The notes below the pieces were generated by a model. The model was not told where the DNA came from, ran no database searches, and saw only the letters and a program-made list of their open reading frames with translations. Both the position numbers and the translations under genes were made by a program. A stretch of 11,742 bases of DNA from Anaerolineae bacterium (lineage in GTDB: Bacteria > Chloroflexota > Anaerolineae > B4-G1). Position 1 is the stretch's first letter. The number at the start of each line of letters is the position of its first letter. Of the stretch, positions 1 through 6,715 are shown in pieces. The stretch lies in NCBI GenBank assembly GCA_030620125.1, contig JAUXFI010000044.1:1-11742 (forward strand), read 5' to 3'.

Positions 1-1259
1 ACGACTGGATTGAGCCCTACAATGGCGGGTCGGTGGCTATTGACGTGGGCGGGATGTACTTCAGCGACAACATCGGCAGTTCCGCTCAGTACCAGATACC
101 CGCGGGCACCGTCGTTCCCGCTGGCGGGTATCTGCTCCTCTGGGCCGACGGCGACGGCGAGGGCAATCATCTCAGCTTTAAACTGTCCGGGGCGGGTGGG
201 TACGTGGGCCTGTTCGACAGCCAGGCCGGTTACTACGCCCCCATTGACTCTGTCTACTTTGGCCCGCAGACGCCGGACGTCTCCTGGGGCCGTTTCCCCG
301 ATGGTTCGACGGGGCTCACCACAGGCGGTGGCGACGAGTGGCACGCGATGCACGTCCCCACGCCGGGCGGACCCAACCTCCTGCTGCCACCCCAATTCTC
401 GCAGGTCACACGCACACCTACCTGGCCCAGCGCGGGCGAGCAGGTGACAGTGACCGCCATCATCACCGCCGGCAACCCCATCATCTCTGCCACCCTGTGG
501 TACGATGCGGGGAGCGGCTTCCAGGCTGTGCCAATGGCTGGTTCTTCCCCCTGTGGGGGGAAGTTAGAGGGGGCTGGTTCTCCCCCCTGTGGGGGGGAGC
601 TAGAGGGGGCTAGTTCTCCCCCCTGTAGGGGGGAGCTAGAGGTGGCTGGTTCTCCCCCCTGTAGGGGGGAGTTAGAGGGGGGTTACACCGCGCACATCCC
701 CCCGCAGTCCGAGGGCACGCTGGTGAACTATTACCTGGAGGCGGTTGACAGCATTGGCCAGACGACGCTGCACCCCAGTGTTGCCCCAACGGTCACGTAT
801 CGCTACCTGGTCGGCTACGCGCCTCCAGACGTGCTCATCAACGAATTCCTGGCCGACAACGAGAGTATCAACCAGGACGAGGCGGGGGAATACGATGACT
901 GGCTGGAGCTGTACAATGCCGAGGCGGTCACGGTGACGCTGGACGGGATGTACCTCACGGACGACATGGGAGAGCCGGCGCAGTGGCAATTTCCGGCCGG
1001 CACCACCATCCCGCCGGGCGGTCACCTGCTGGTGTGGTGCGACAAGGACACGGGACAGGGCCCGCTGCACGCCGACTTTAAGTTGAACCGGGATGGGGAA
1101 GAGATCGGCCTTTTTGACAGCGATGCTCACGGCAACGTCCCGCTTGATACCCTCAGCTTTGGCACACAGCAGGAGGACGTCTCCTACGGCCGGCGGCCGG
1201 ATGGGGCGGACACCTGGGATTTCCTCGATCCACCTACGCCTGGGGCAAGCAACAGGTAG
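1..1259 (+). CDS. Lamin-tail-domain (LTD) protein, 3' part, two LTD modules
   Basis: The frame is open from the left edge (first full codon at base 3), so the start lies outside the window; the internal GTG at 33 is not a credible start because LTD sequence (DWIEPYN) precedes it. Three parts are visible: LTD 1 at about residues 1-120 (DWIEPYN, GMYFSD, IPAGTVVPAGGYLLLWAD, GLFD); an Ig/Fn3-like beta domain at about 130-265 (LWYDAGSGF, GTLVNYYLEAVDS); and LTD 2 at about 272-418 (VLINEFLADN, DDWLELYN, GMYLTDD, FPAGTTIPPGGHLLVW, PTPGASNR). LTDs are Ig-fold domains found in many secreted bacterial proteins, often attached to CotH kinase, nuclease or metalloprotease modules; which one precedes here cannot be seen. 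Probably extracytoplasmic. No transmembrane anchor or sorting signal is seen at the C-terminus. The middle domain is interrupted by four 12-residue repeats at 537-680. Confidence 0.85.
   Translation, partial: DWIEPYNGGSVAIDVGGMYFSDNIGSSAQYQIPAGTVVPAGGYLLLWADGDGEGNHLSFKLSGAGGYVGLFDSQAGYYAPIDSVYFGPQTPDVSWGRFPDGSTGLTTGGGDEWHAMHVPTPGGPNLLLPPQFSQVTRTPTWPSAGEQVTVTAIITAGNPIISATLWYDAGSGFQAVPMAGSSPCGGKLEGAGSPPCGGELEGASSPPCRGELEVAGSPPCRGELEGGYTAHIPPQSEGTLVNYYLEAVDSIGQTTLHPSVAPTVTYRYLVGYAPPDVLINEFLADNESINQDEAGEYDDWLELYNAEAVTVTLDGMYLTDDMGEPAQWQFPAGTTIPPGGHLLVWCDKDTGQGPLHADFKLNRDGEEIGLFDSDAHGNVPLDTLSFGTQQEDVSYGRRPDGADTWDFLDPPTPGASNR
537..680 (+). repeat. Four in-frame 36-bp tandem repeats with C-run/G-run hairpins
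   Basis: Units lie at 537-572, 573-608, 609-644 and 645-680. They encode AGSSPCGGKLEG, AGSPPCGGELEG, ASSPPCRGELEV and AGSPPCRGELEG. Each unit holds a run of C, a short TGT or TGTA loop and a run of G (for example TCCCCCCTGTAGGGGGGA), so each can form a strong GC hairpin. The unit length is a multiple of three, so the host frame is kept. The array sits between 'FQAVPM' and 'GGYTAHIPPQ' of the Ig-like domain, where relatives usually have a short Asp/Gly-rich loop. It resembles G-rich intergenic repeats that I recall from Chloroflexota and other environmental genomes, so I read it as invasion and amplification of such an element; the origin is inference. Confidence 0.9.
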
Positions 1260-1332
1260 AGTGCCGAGTAGCCATTCAGTTCCCACCTTCCCGAAAGCTC
1301 AAGCAGTATTTGTTTACCGGGTAGGGGCAACA

Positions 1333-1435
1333 GATGGATAGCGGATAAACGGATATATCTGGTGGAGACACATCACTATGTGCCCCTGCCGATCTGTCTG
1401 TGGAGTACCACCTCGTCCGCTTATCCGCTACCATC
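1333..1435. repeat. Imperfect inverted-repeat element, branched hairpin
   Basis: The left arm at 1333-1353 (GATGGATAGCGGATAAACGGA) is the reverse complement of the right arm at 1416-1435 except for one bulged A and one mismatch. Inside the roughly 60-nt loop, GGTGG (1361-1365) can pair with CCACC (1408-1412), and CACAT (1369-1373) with ATGTG (1378-1382) around a CACT loop. The left arm itself carries three spaced copies of GGATA. It lies between the LTD gene and murJ with no open reading frame of note. It could be a dispersed intergenic repeat or small non-autonomous element, or an RNA hairpin that ends or protects the LTD transcript. No T-tract follows the right arm. Confidence 0.55.
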
Positions 1436-1492
1436 CGCTGCGCCGCACTGACAAGACGGTAAACAAGCACCTCAAACATGTATCTCCCTGCT

Positions 1493-1509
1493 GCGCCTGG
1501 GCGCTTTTT
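1493..1509 (+). terminator. Weak rho-independent terminator-like hairpin
   Basis: GCGC (1493-1496) pairs with GCGC (1501-1504) around CTGG and is followed directly by TTTTT (1505-1509). The stem is only 4 bp (5 if the inner C-G closes), so it is a weak candidate. It is well placed to stop LTD-gene transcription before the murJ promoter. The rest of 1260-1583, outside this hairpin and the inverted repeat, shows nothing I can support. Confidence 0.3.
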
Positions 1510-1583
1510 AGGCGGGTTTCCCTGTAATCTAGCATGTCTCAGAGCTTTTGGAAAGGTTCAGGACTGGCGCGAACGGCCTGCCA

Positions 1584-1592
1584 TGTTATAAT
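1584..1592 (+). promoter_or_regulatory. Extended -10 promoter of murJ
   Basis: The sequence TGTTATAAT is an exact match to the extended -10 consensus (TGn followed by TATAAT at 1587-1592). The expected -35 position (1564-1569, CTGGCG) matches the consensus poorly, as is common for extended -10 promoters. Transcription would begin near 1599, giving a leader of about 12 nt that just includes the AGGAGG ribosome site. Because the promoter lies inside the upstream in-frame extension of murJ, it supports the start codon at 1611. Confidence 0.6.
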
Positions 1593-1610
1593 CCCCGCTC
1601 AGGAGGCCGG

Positions 1611-3161
1611 ATGAGCAGAGGCGGGCGACAGATCGCAAAGGCGGCGGCGCTGGTGATGGCGCTTGTCATCGTGAGCCGTGTGCTAGGGCTGGTGCGCCAG
1701 ATGGTCGTCAGTGCAATGTTTGGCACCGGCGGCGATCTCGATGCCTACCTGGCCGCGGTCCGTGTCTCGGATGCGGTCTTTCTGGTCATCGCGGGGGGCG
1801 CGCTGGGTACGGCCTTCATTCCCGTCTTTGCTGACTATCTGGCAAAGGAAGACCACGCTGGAGCCTGGCGGTTGGCTTCGTCCGTCGTCAACCTGGCGCT
1901 GATTGTACTGACCGCCGTGGCGGCGCTGACGGCGGTCTTTGCGCCGGTGATCGTGCGAACAGTCATCGCCCCCGGTTTTGATGATCCATCCCAGCAGGCG
2001 CTCACAGTCAGCCTTCTGCGGCTGATGCTGATCTCCTCGGTCATCTTTGGCGTGAGCGGCATTGTGATGGCGGTATTGAACGCCCACCAGCACTTTTTCT
2101 TGCCGGCGATGGCCTCCTCGGTCTACAATCTTTCGATCATCGGCGGGGCGCTGCTGCTGGGGCCACGCCTGGGCGTGATGGGGATGGCGGTCGGCGTGGT
2201 CGTGGGAGCCGCGCTGCACCTGCTAGTGCAAGTACCGGGGTTGTTGCGCTACGGAGCGCGCTACGTCCCCGCGCTGGGACTCGCTGATCCCAGCGTGCGC
2301 GAGGTGGGGCGGCTGATGGTTCCCCGTGTGCTAGGCACGGCCATCATCCAATTCAACCTCGTCGTCAACACCAGCCTGGCCTCGGGGATGGGGGAGGGAG
2401 CGGTTTCGGCCATCAGCTACGCCTGGATGCTGATGTTGTTGCCGCAGGGAGTGTTCGCCCAGGCGGTGGGGACGGCCGCCTTCCCCACCTTTGCCGAGCA
2501 GGTAGCGCGGGGGGAGCGAGCCGAGATGCGGAGCACGTTGTCCTCGACCTTGCGGGTGGTCTTTTTCCTCAGTATCCCGGCTACGGTGGGACTACTGGCG
2601 CTGGGGCGTCCACTGGTGGAGATGCTCTTCGAGCGGGGGGCGTTCCAGGCGGCCTCGACGGAGGCGGTGACGTGGGCGCTGGCCTTTTTCGCGCTGGGGT
2701 TGGTGGGACACGCCGGGCTGGAGATCATCGCCCGCGCCTTCTACGCGCTGCACGACACGCTCACGCCGGTGTTGGTGTTCGGGCTGGCGATGGGGCTCAA
2801 CGTGGCGTTGAGCCTGACGCTGCCGGGGGTGTTCGGGGCGGCAGGCTGGCCCCCTTACGCAGGGTTGGCGTTGGCTAACTCGGTCGCCACGCTGCTGGAA
2901 ATGATGGCGCTGCTGGCGCTGATTCGGCGGCGCATGGGCGGATTGGAAGGCCGGCGGATGCTGGTCGGCTTTGCCAAGAGCGGGCTGGCGGCGCTGGTGA
3001 TGGGGGCTGCATTGCTGGGGTGGCGGGCTGCTCTACCGGACGCGGGATCGCTGGTGCTCGGCGGTGGGGGCGTCGTGTTGGGCGCGGCGGTCTACCTGGG
3101 CGTGGCGCTGTTGTTGCGGGTGGAGGAGCTGCGGGCAGTGGCCAGGCTGGTCCGGCGTTGA
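1611..3161 (+). CDS. murJ: Lipid II flippase MurJ (MviN family)
   Basis: MurJ moves lipid-linked peptidoglycan precursor (lipid II) across the cytoplasmic membrane to the outer face, where cell-wall polymerases use it. The 516-residue product matches the family length (about 500-530) and is hydrophobic throughout, consistent with about 14 transmembrane helices of the MOP flippase fold. The N-terminal signature is clear: SRVLGLVRQMVVSAMFGTG near residues 20-40, then DAYLAAVRVSDAVF and GALGTAFIPVFADY, which match the family pattern around TM1 and TM2 including its conserved arginines. The central GVFAQAVGTAAFPTFAEQ is also typical. An in-frame ATG exists at 1548, but ATG 1611 is preferred: AGGAGG stands 4 nt upstream and the promoter overlaps the extension. 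It is transcribed alone. Its last 129 bases overlap an opposing small gene. Confidence 0.95.
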   Translation: MSRGGRQIAKAAALVMALVIVSRVLGLVRQMVVSAMFGTGGDLDAYLAAVRVSDAVFLVIAGGALGTAFIPVFADYLAKEDHAGAWRLASSVVNLALIVLTAVAALTAVFAPVIVRTVIAPGFDDPSQQALTVSLLRLMLISSVIFGVSGIVMAVLNAHQHFFLPAMASSVYNLSIIGGALLLGPRLGVMGMAVGVVVGAALHLLVQVPGLLRYGARYVPALGLADPSVREVGRLMVPRVLGTAIIQFNLVVNTSLASGMGEGAVSAISYAWMLMLLPQGVFAQAVGTAAFPTFAEQVARGERAEMRSTLSSTLRVVFFLSIPATVGLLALGRPLVEMLFERGAFQAASTEAVTWALAFFALGLVGHAGLEIIARAFYALHDTLTPVLVFGLAMGLNVALSLTLPGVFGAAGWPPYAGLALANSVATLLEMMALLALIRRRMGGLEGRRMLVGFAKSGLAALVMGAALLGWRAALPDAGSLVLGGGGVVLGAAVYLGVALLLRVEELRAVARLVRR

Positions 3162-3410
3162 CAGGTGTGAAATGGTGGGGATAGGGGGTGGATGAGGCTG
3201 CGCAGACACGCCGGCGGTGAAGAACCAAACTAACCCAGCGACGGCGCAAGCACAGAGGAGCAGTAACAGCCCGCCTACCACAACTATAGCAATGACCGTC
3301 CCGCGTTCTGCCCGCTCGCTCAACACGATGGCAACCAGCCCCAGGGCGACCAGCAACAGCAGGACGAGGACCCCGGCTGCCAGGATGATGAAACTGAAAC
3401 CAAACGCCAC
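3033..3410 (-). CDS. Small two-helix membrane protein, unrecognised
   Basis: I recognise no family. The predicted 125-residue product has two long hydrophobic helices (about residues 5-30 and 38-62) separated by the charged turn SERAERGT, then a Pro/Gln/His-rich tail. The GTG at 3410 is chosen because it follows the xseB stop by four bases and begins the hydrophobic segment at once; an ATG at 3437 would lie inside xseB. It is probably co-transcribed with xseB. From about residue 83 the frame runs antisense to the end of murJ, and the tail composition there looks like a by-product of the murJ codons, so an ancestral stop may have been lost. Function unknown; the helical hairpin is convincing, the tail much less so. 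Confidence 0.5.
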   Translation of the reverse strand: MAFGFSFIILAAGVLVLLLLVALGLVAIVLSERAERGTVIAIVVVGGLLLLLCACAVAGLVWFFTAGVSAQPHPPPIPTISHLSTPDQPGHCPQLLHPQQQRHAQVDRRAQHDAPTAEHQRSRVR

Positions 3411-3414
3411 GTGA

Positions 3415-3636
3415 CTATTCCCCCGGATTGAAAGCAACGTCGCCTTCAGGCGCGAGTTGTTTGATCTTGAGTTCGGCCTCGTCGAGCTGTGTGCTGCAGT
3501 GGGCAGTCAGCGCTTGCCCGCGCTCGAAGAGGGCCAGGCTCTCCTCCAGCGTCAGCCCTCCCGCCTCCAGTTTGTGGACGGTCTCCTCCAGTTCAGCGAA
3601 GGCTTGCTCGAAGGTCAGTTTCTCAACTTTGCTCAT
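3415..3636 (-). CDS. xseB: Exodeoxyribonuclease VII small subunit
   Basis: XseB is the small, helical subunit of exonuclease VII, which degrades single-stranded DNA from both ends to short acid-soluble oligonucleotides; several copies bind each XseA. The 73-residue product has the full family pattern: FEQAFAELEETVHKLEAGGLTLEESLALFERGQ at about residues 9-41, followed by CSTQLDEAELKIKQL. These two helices form the coiled hairpin of the Exonuc_VII_S family. GGAG lies 6-7 bases before the ATG. Its partner xseA is in the same direction but two genes upstream, which is unusual because the pair is normally adjacent. A TACAAT box at 3666-3671 on this strand could give a local promoter, but I see no matching -35. 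Confidence 0.95.
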   Translation of the reverse strand: MSKVEKLTFEQAFAELEETVHKLEAGGLTLEESLALFERGQALTAHCSTQLDEAELKIKQLAPEGDVAFNPGE

Positions 3637-3700
3637 TGTGCTCTCCTTTTGAACTCTAGCCCAAGATTGTATCTCACCTGCGCGGGCGCGAGTGCCCCAG

Positions 3701-4864
3701 CTAAGAAACCGACTTGGCGGGCAGACAATGACTCAAGCGAGACAGAATATAGTCCCGCAGATCAACCTTATTCTTCCGAGACAACAGTCCCCCAAAATTC
3801 ACCACCCCGTCTGCGGATTCCAGCCACAGGTAGGATGCTAACCCCGCATTTTCAGGGTCCTTTTTCACGGCGACCTGTTTGACGTCGGCCAGGTCAATGA
3901 CCTGGTGCATCTTGACCCGTTTGCCGTAGCGCCGCCAGTATTCGACTTTATTCGATTGGATGAGCAATTCTTCGCTGGTGAACAGATCGCCGAGAAACGA
4001 ACCCAACCCAATCAGCAAGAACAGCCCCATCAGCACCAGGAAAACCCAGACGCCGCCTGCGCCATTCCTCTGAAACCACAGCCCTACTGCGAACAAGGAT
4101 GCACTGAACACCATCCCCAGCAGGCCGCGCCAGCACCCCCAATAGTGGGGATGGGCGATGCGCACCCCATTGGGGATTGGCTCCACCGCCGTCTTTTTGC
4201 CCAGTTTGAGCGCGGCGGCACTCGCTGGCCGGGAGCGGTGTTTCAGGGCCATCTTTTGCAAACTCCCCGGCCCGGCGGGCTGCAGCCCGCCGGCTGTTTC
4301 CTCCAGGAGCGGCAATCCCAGCAATTGTCCAAACTTTTCCCAACTCTGCTTCCAGAGCGCGATACTGCCGATCCCGTCGGCCTTAAAAAGGTCAACGTTT
4401 TTACTCCGGTCGCTGTGTTTGAGCTCCACGTGGTAATACGTCATGCTGGGACTTGAGGAGAAATGGGCAAACGATTTGACTACCCCCTGATAGTTTCGCA
4501 AAGGCTCTTTCCATCGTTGTTGTCCCAGGATCCCGCGCCTGGCGTAGGTGACGAAATCGCGGTTGATGACCACAGTCGTTTTGACTAGTAGTCGATTCAG
4601 CCCAAAGAGCAGCAGCATGAGTCCCACCGAGATGGCGGAAAACACCACTGGGAATACCCAGAACTTTTCGGGGGCAGCCGGGTGGCCCCGGCTAGACGTT
4701 ATGAGAGTGATGTTGACGATGCCCGCGATGAGGCCGGTCAACGCCGCGCCCGGCACGACGATCAACAGCATGCAACACCCGCCCCCCCGTATAGTTTTGC
4801 GCATTGGCAGGGCCGTCTCACTGGGTTCCCAGCGAATTTGGTTTTTGATCTTGAACAGGGACAT
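3701..4864 (-). CDS. Duplicated membrane / PH-like domain protein, unknown function
   Basis: The 387-residue product seems to hold two similar modules, each a pair of transmembrane helices and then a soluble beta-rich domain. Module 1: helices at about 31-54 and 68-92, then a domain starting TTVVINRDFVTYARRGILG and ending in a helix near SWEKFGQLLGL. Module 2: helices at about 245-264 and 270-290, then TSEELLIQSNKVEYWRRYG to LRDYILSRLSHC. Alternating strands ending in one helix suggest a PH-like fold; this is inference from pattern, not a family match. It is inner-membrane with cytosolic domains most likely. The start has AAGGA upstream with good spacing and lies 19 bases after the P-loop gene. 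The linker between the modules contains a 22-bp perfect DNA palindrome (4272-4293). Confidence 0.75.
   Translation of the reverse strand: MSLFKIKNQIRWEPSETALPMRKTIRGGGCCMLLIVVPGAALTGLIAGIVNITLITSSRGHPAAPEKFWVFPVVFSAISVGLMLLLFGLNRLLVKTTVVINRDFVTYARRGILGQQRWKEPLRNYQGVVKSFAHFSSSPSMTYYHVELKHSDRSKNVDLFKADGIGSIALWKQSWEKFGQLLGLPLLEETAGGLQPAGPGSLQKMALKHRSRPASAAALKLGKKTAVEPIPNGVRIAHPHYWGCWRGLLGMVFSASLFAVGLWFQRNGAGGVWVFLVLMGLFLLIGLGSFLGDLFTSEELLIQSNKVEYWRRYGKRVKMHQVIDLADVKQVAVKKDPENAGLASYLWLESADGVVNFGGLLSRKNKVDLRDYILSRLSHCLPAKSVS
4272..4293. repeat. Perfect 22-bp GC palindrome inside a gene
   Basis: CCGGCGGGCTG (4272-4282) is followed directly by its reverse complement CAGCCCGCCGG (4283-4293). It is read as GGLQPAG in the linker between the two modules of the membrane/PH-like protein. 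It resembles a REP-type intergenic repeat that has entered a reading frame. The spot is tolerant because the linker is low in conserved features. Confidence 0.8.
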
Positions 4865-4883
4865 CCATCGTTCCTTATGTTCG

Positions 4884-5450
4884 TTACTGTTGTCTATCTG
4901 GGCACGCCGATACTGTGAGACCCGACAGCCAGACGCGCGTTTCCCGTGGAGAGCGCAGGTGTACGACTGTCAGATGGGTGTGCTCGGGCTCGTTGAATAG
5001 TATGGGATACTCTCTTCGTCTTCTGCGATAGGTCTGGAGCGCCCAAAGGAGAATGGAATCGCGGCTGAACAGCGTCGTATGCAATGACTCGTGGTTGCCG
5101 CTCCACAGGTCTTCCCGCGTCACGATCCGTCGAAAGGTGCGCCACACCAGTTGCCCCATAATCGCCGCCAGCCGATAGTCCAGCCAGACGACTGTGTCGG
5201 CCCGGCTCCAGACGATGTCGCGCACTTTACTGTAGTTTCCGTCAACGGCCCAGGTCTCGCCGCTCAACGCCTGCGCGACCCGCTCGCGGAAGACGCCGAG
5301 TTGGGCCGGCGTCCAGTCGGGTTCCCAGTGGAGCGCGTCCAGTTCCACGTGGGGAATCCCCAACCGTCGGGCGATCTGGCTGGCCGTAGTCGTCTTGCCC
5401 GAACCGCTCGTGCCGATCACGACGAAACGCGGCCCACGTTCGACGGTCAC
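4884..5450 (-). CDS. P-loop kinase-like NTPase (adenylate kinase / FlaR-like)
   Basis: The 188-residue protein is a small P-loop phosphotransferase. It has a Walker A motif GTSGSGKT at 13-20, the ELDALHWEPDW segment at 36-46 (acceptor-substrate side), ETWAVDGNYSKVRD at 65-78 and a Walker B-like VVWLD at 87-91. Similar proteins are annotated as topology modulation protein (FlaR) or adenylate kinase-like; the true substrate of this group is unknown, so the kinase role is inference. The GTG start overlaps the xseA stop (GTGA, four bases), so translation is probably coupled to xseA. This places it in the exonuclease VII cluster, but a functional tie is not shown. No membrane segment is seen; a cytosolic protein. 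Confidence 0.8.
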   Translation of the reverse strand: MTVERGPRFVVIGTSGSGKTTTASQIARRLGIPHVELDALHWEPDWTPAQLGVFRERVAQALSGETWAVDGNYSKVRDIVWSRADTVVWLDYRLAAIMGQLVWRTFRRIVTREDLWSGNHESLHTTLFSRDSILLWALQTYRRRRREYPILFNEPEHTHLTVVHLRSPRETRVWLSGLTVSACPDRQQ

Positions 5451-6673
5451 ACCACTTGGGCCTCAAACTCCCCATCGGCGACGCGCACGTCAATCGCGTC
5501 CCCCAGCGTCACCTGTTCCACCGAGAGCACGACGGCCTCTGTTTCCTGGTGGCGCACGATGGCGTAGCCCCGCTCCAGCGTCCCCAACGGGCTGACGCCT
5601 GTCAGCCGCCCGATCAACCCGCCCAGTCGTTCGCGGCGCAGGGTCAGGCTGTGGCGCGCGGTCGCCTCAGCACGGCCCAGCAGGTCGTCCACGCGCTGGC
5701 GGGCCTGGGCCAGTTGGATGGCAGGCGAGAGGTGCTTTAGCGCCTGCGCCTGCTCGGCCAGTTGCCAGCGCCGCTCCTCGACGGTTCCGTTCAGCGCCGT
5801 CACCAGCGCCGCTGCCAGCCCCGCCACCTGTGCGCGCAGTTCCGCCCGGTCGGGAGCGACCAGTTCGGCGGCGGCAGAGGGGGTGGGGGCACGCATGTCG
5901 GCGCTAAAGTCGGCCAGGCTAAAGTCGGTCTCGTGCCCCACGCCGCACAAGACCGGGATGCGGGAACCGGCAATAGCGCGGGCTACCCGCTCGTCGTTAA
6001 AGGCCCACAGGTCTTCCAGGCTGCCACCGCCACGGGCGACGATGATGACGTCCACGTCGTCGCGCTCGTTTAGGGTTTTGAGCGCAGCCACGATTTGCGG
6101 CGGAGCTGCGTCCCCCTGCACCGGCGTGGGCGCGAGCAGTACCTCTGCCAGCGGGTAACGGCGGCTCAGCACGTTGAGAATGTCACGCAGTGCGGCGGCG
6201 GTGGGGGAGGTGACGACGCCGATGCAACGAGGGAAGCAGGGCAGTGGTCGCTTGCGCTCCGGCGCGAACAATCCCTCGGCCTCCAGCCGCGCCTTGAGCA
6301 GCTCGAACTGCCGGTAGAGATCGCCGACGCCAGCGGGCTGAAGCTGATCCACGTAGAGTTGGTAGCGGCCGCCGGCCTCGTAGACGCCCACCCGCCCGTG
6401 GGCCAGCACCAGGTCGCCGCCTGTGGGCAGGTAGTTCTGCGCTCTGGCGACGCTGCGCCACATCACGCAGCCGATTTGCGCACCGGCGTCTTTGAGCGTA
6501 AAGTAGCAGTGTCCGGAGGAGGCGCGGCTGAAATTGGAGACCTCGCCTTCAACCCACAGGTCGCTCAGTTCAGGCTCGTCCTCGATGAGACGGCGGATGT
6601 GGCTGGTGAGTTGGCTGATAGTGTAAGGCTCGGAGAAGGTCGAGCCGCCGAAGAGGCTGAGTTGTTCGAGCAT
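5447..6673 (-). CDS. xseA: Exodeoxyribonuclease VII large subunit
   Basis: XseA is the catalytic subunit of exonuclease VII. The 408-residue product has the N-terminal OB-fold for single-strand DNA at about 15-115 (YTISQLTSHIRRLIE, WVEGEVSNFS, GHCYFTLKD, LQPAGVGDLY). The catalytic domain follows: GVVTSPTAAALRDIL from 152, ARGGGSLEDLWAFN at 213-226, GVGHETDFSLAD at 244-255 and APTPSAAAE at 262-270, all family hallmarks. A helical region (about 275-350) and the final GYAIVR beta segment close the protein. It is a little shorter than E. coli XseA (456), mostly in the helical arm. The ATG at 6673 begins the usual short leader before the OB fold; no good Shine-Dalgarno is seen, so expression may depend on reading from upstream. 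The stop overlaps the next gene's start. Confidence 0.97.
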   Translation of the reverse strand: MLEQLSLFGGSTFSEPYTISQLTSHIRRLIEDEPELSDLWVEGEVSNFSRASSGHCYFTLKDAGAQIGCVMWRSVARAQNYLPTGGDLVLAHGRVGVYEAGGRYQLYVDQLQPAGVGDLYRQFELLKARLEAEGLFAPERKRPLPCFPRCIGVVTSPTAAALRDILNVLSRRYPLAEVLLAPTPVQGDAAPPQIVAALKTLNERDDVDVIIVARGGGSLEDLWAFNDERVARAIAGSRIPVLCGVGHETDFSLADFSADMRAPTPSAAAELVAPDRAELRAQVAGLAAALVTALNGTVEERRWQLAEQAQALKHLSPAIQLAQARQRVDDLLGRAEATARHSLTLRRERLGGLIGRLTGVSPLGTLERGYAIVRHQETEAVVLSVEQVTLGDAIDVRVADGEFEAQVV

Positions 6674-6715
6674 AGTGAGGGTATGATAACGCAGCGGGGG
6701 AAAGGTGTCAAGTGG

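Noticed and set aside
537..680. CRISPR array
   Set aside because: The units are contiguous and nearly identical along their full length, with no unique spacers, and they are translated in frame.
1548..1610. Upstream ATG extension of murJ
   Set aside because: The promoter -10 box and the AGGAGG site both lie within the extension, and the residues do not fit the MurJ N-terminus.
1683..2219. 178-codon minus-strand open frame inside murJ
   Set aside because: Mirror of the hydrophobic murJ codons; His/Arg/Gln-rich and without domains.
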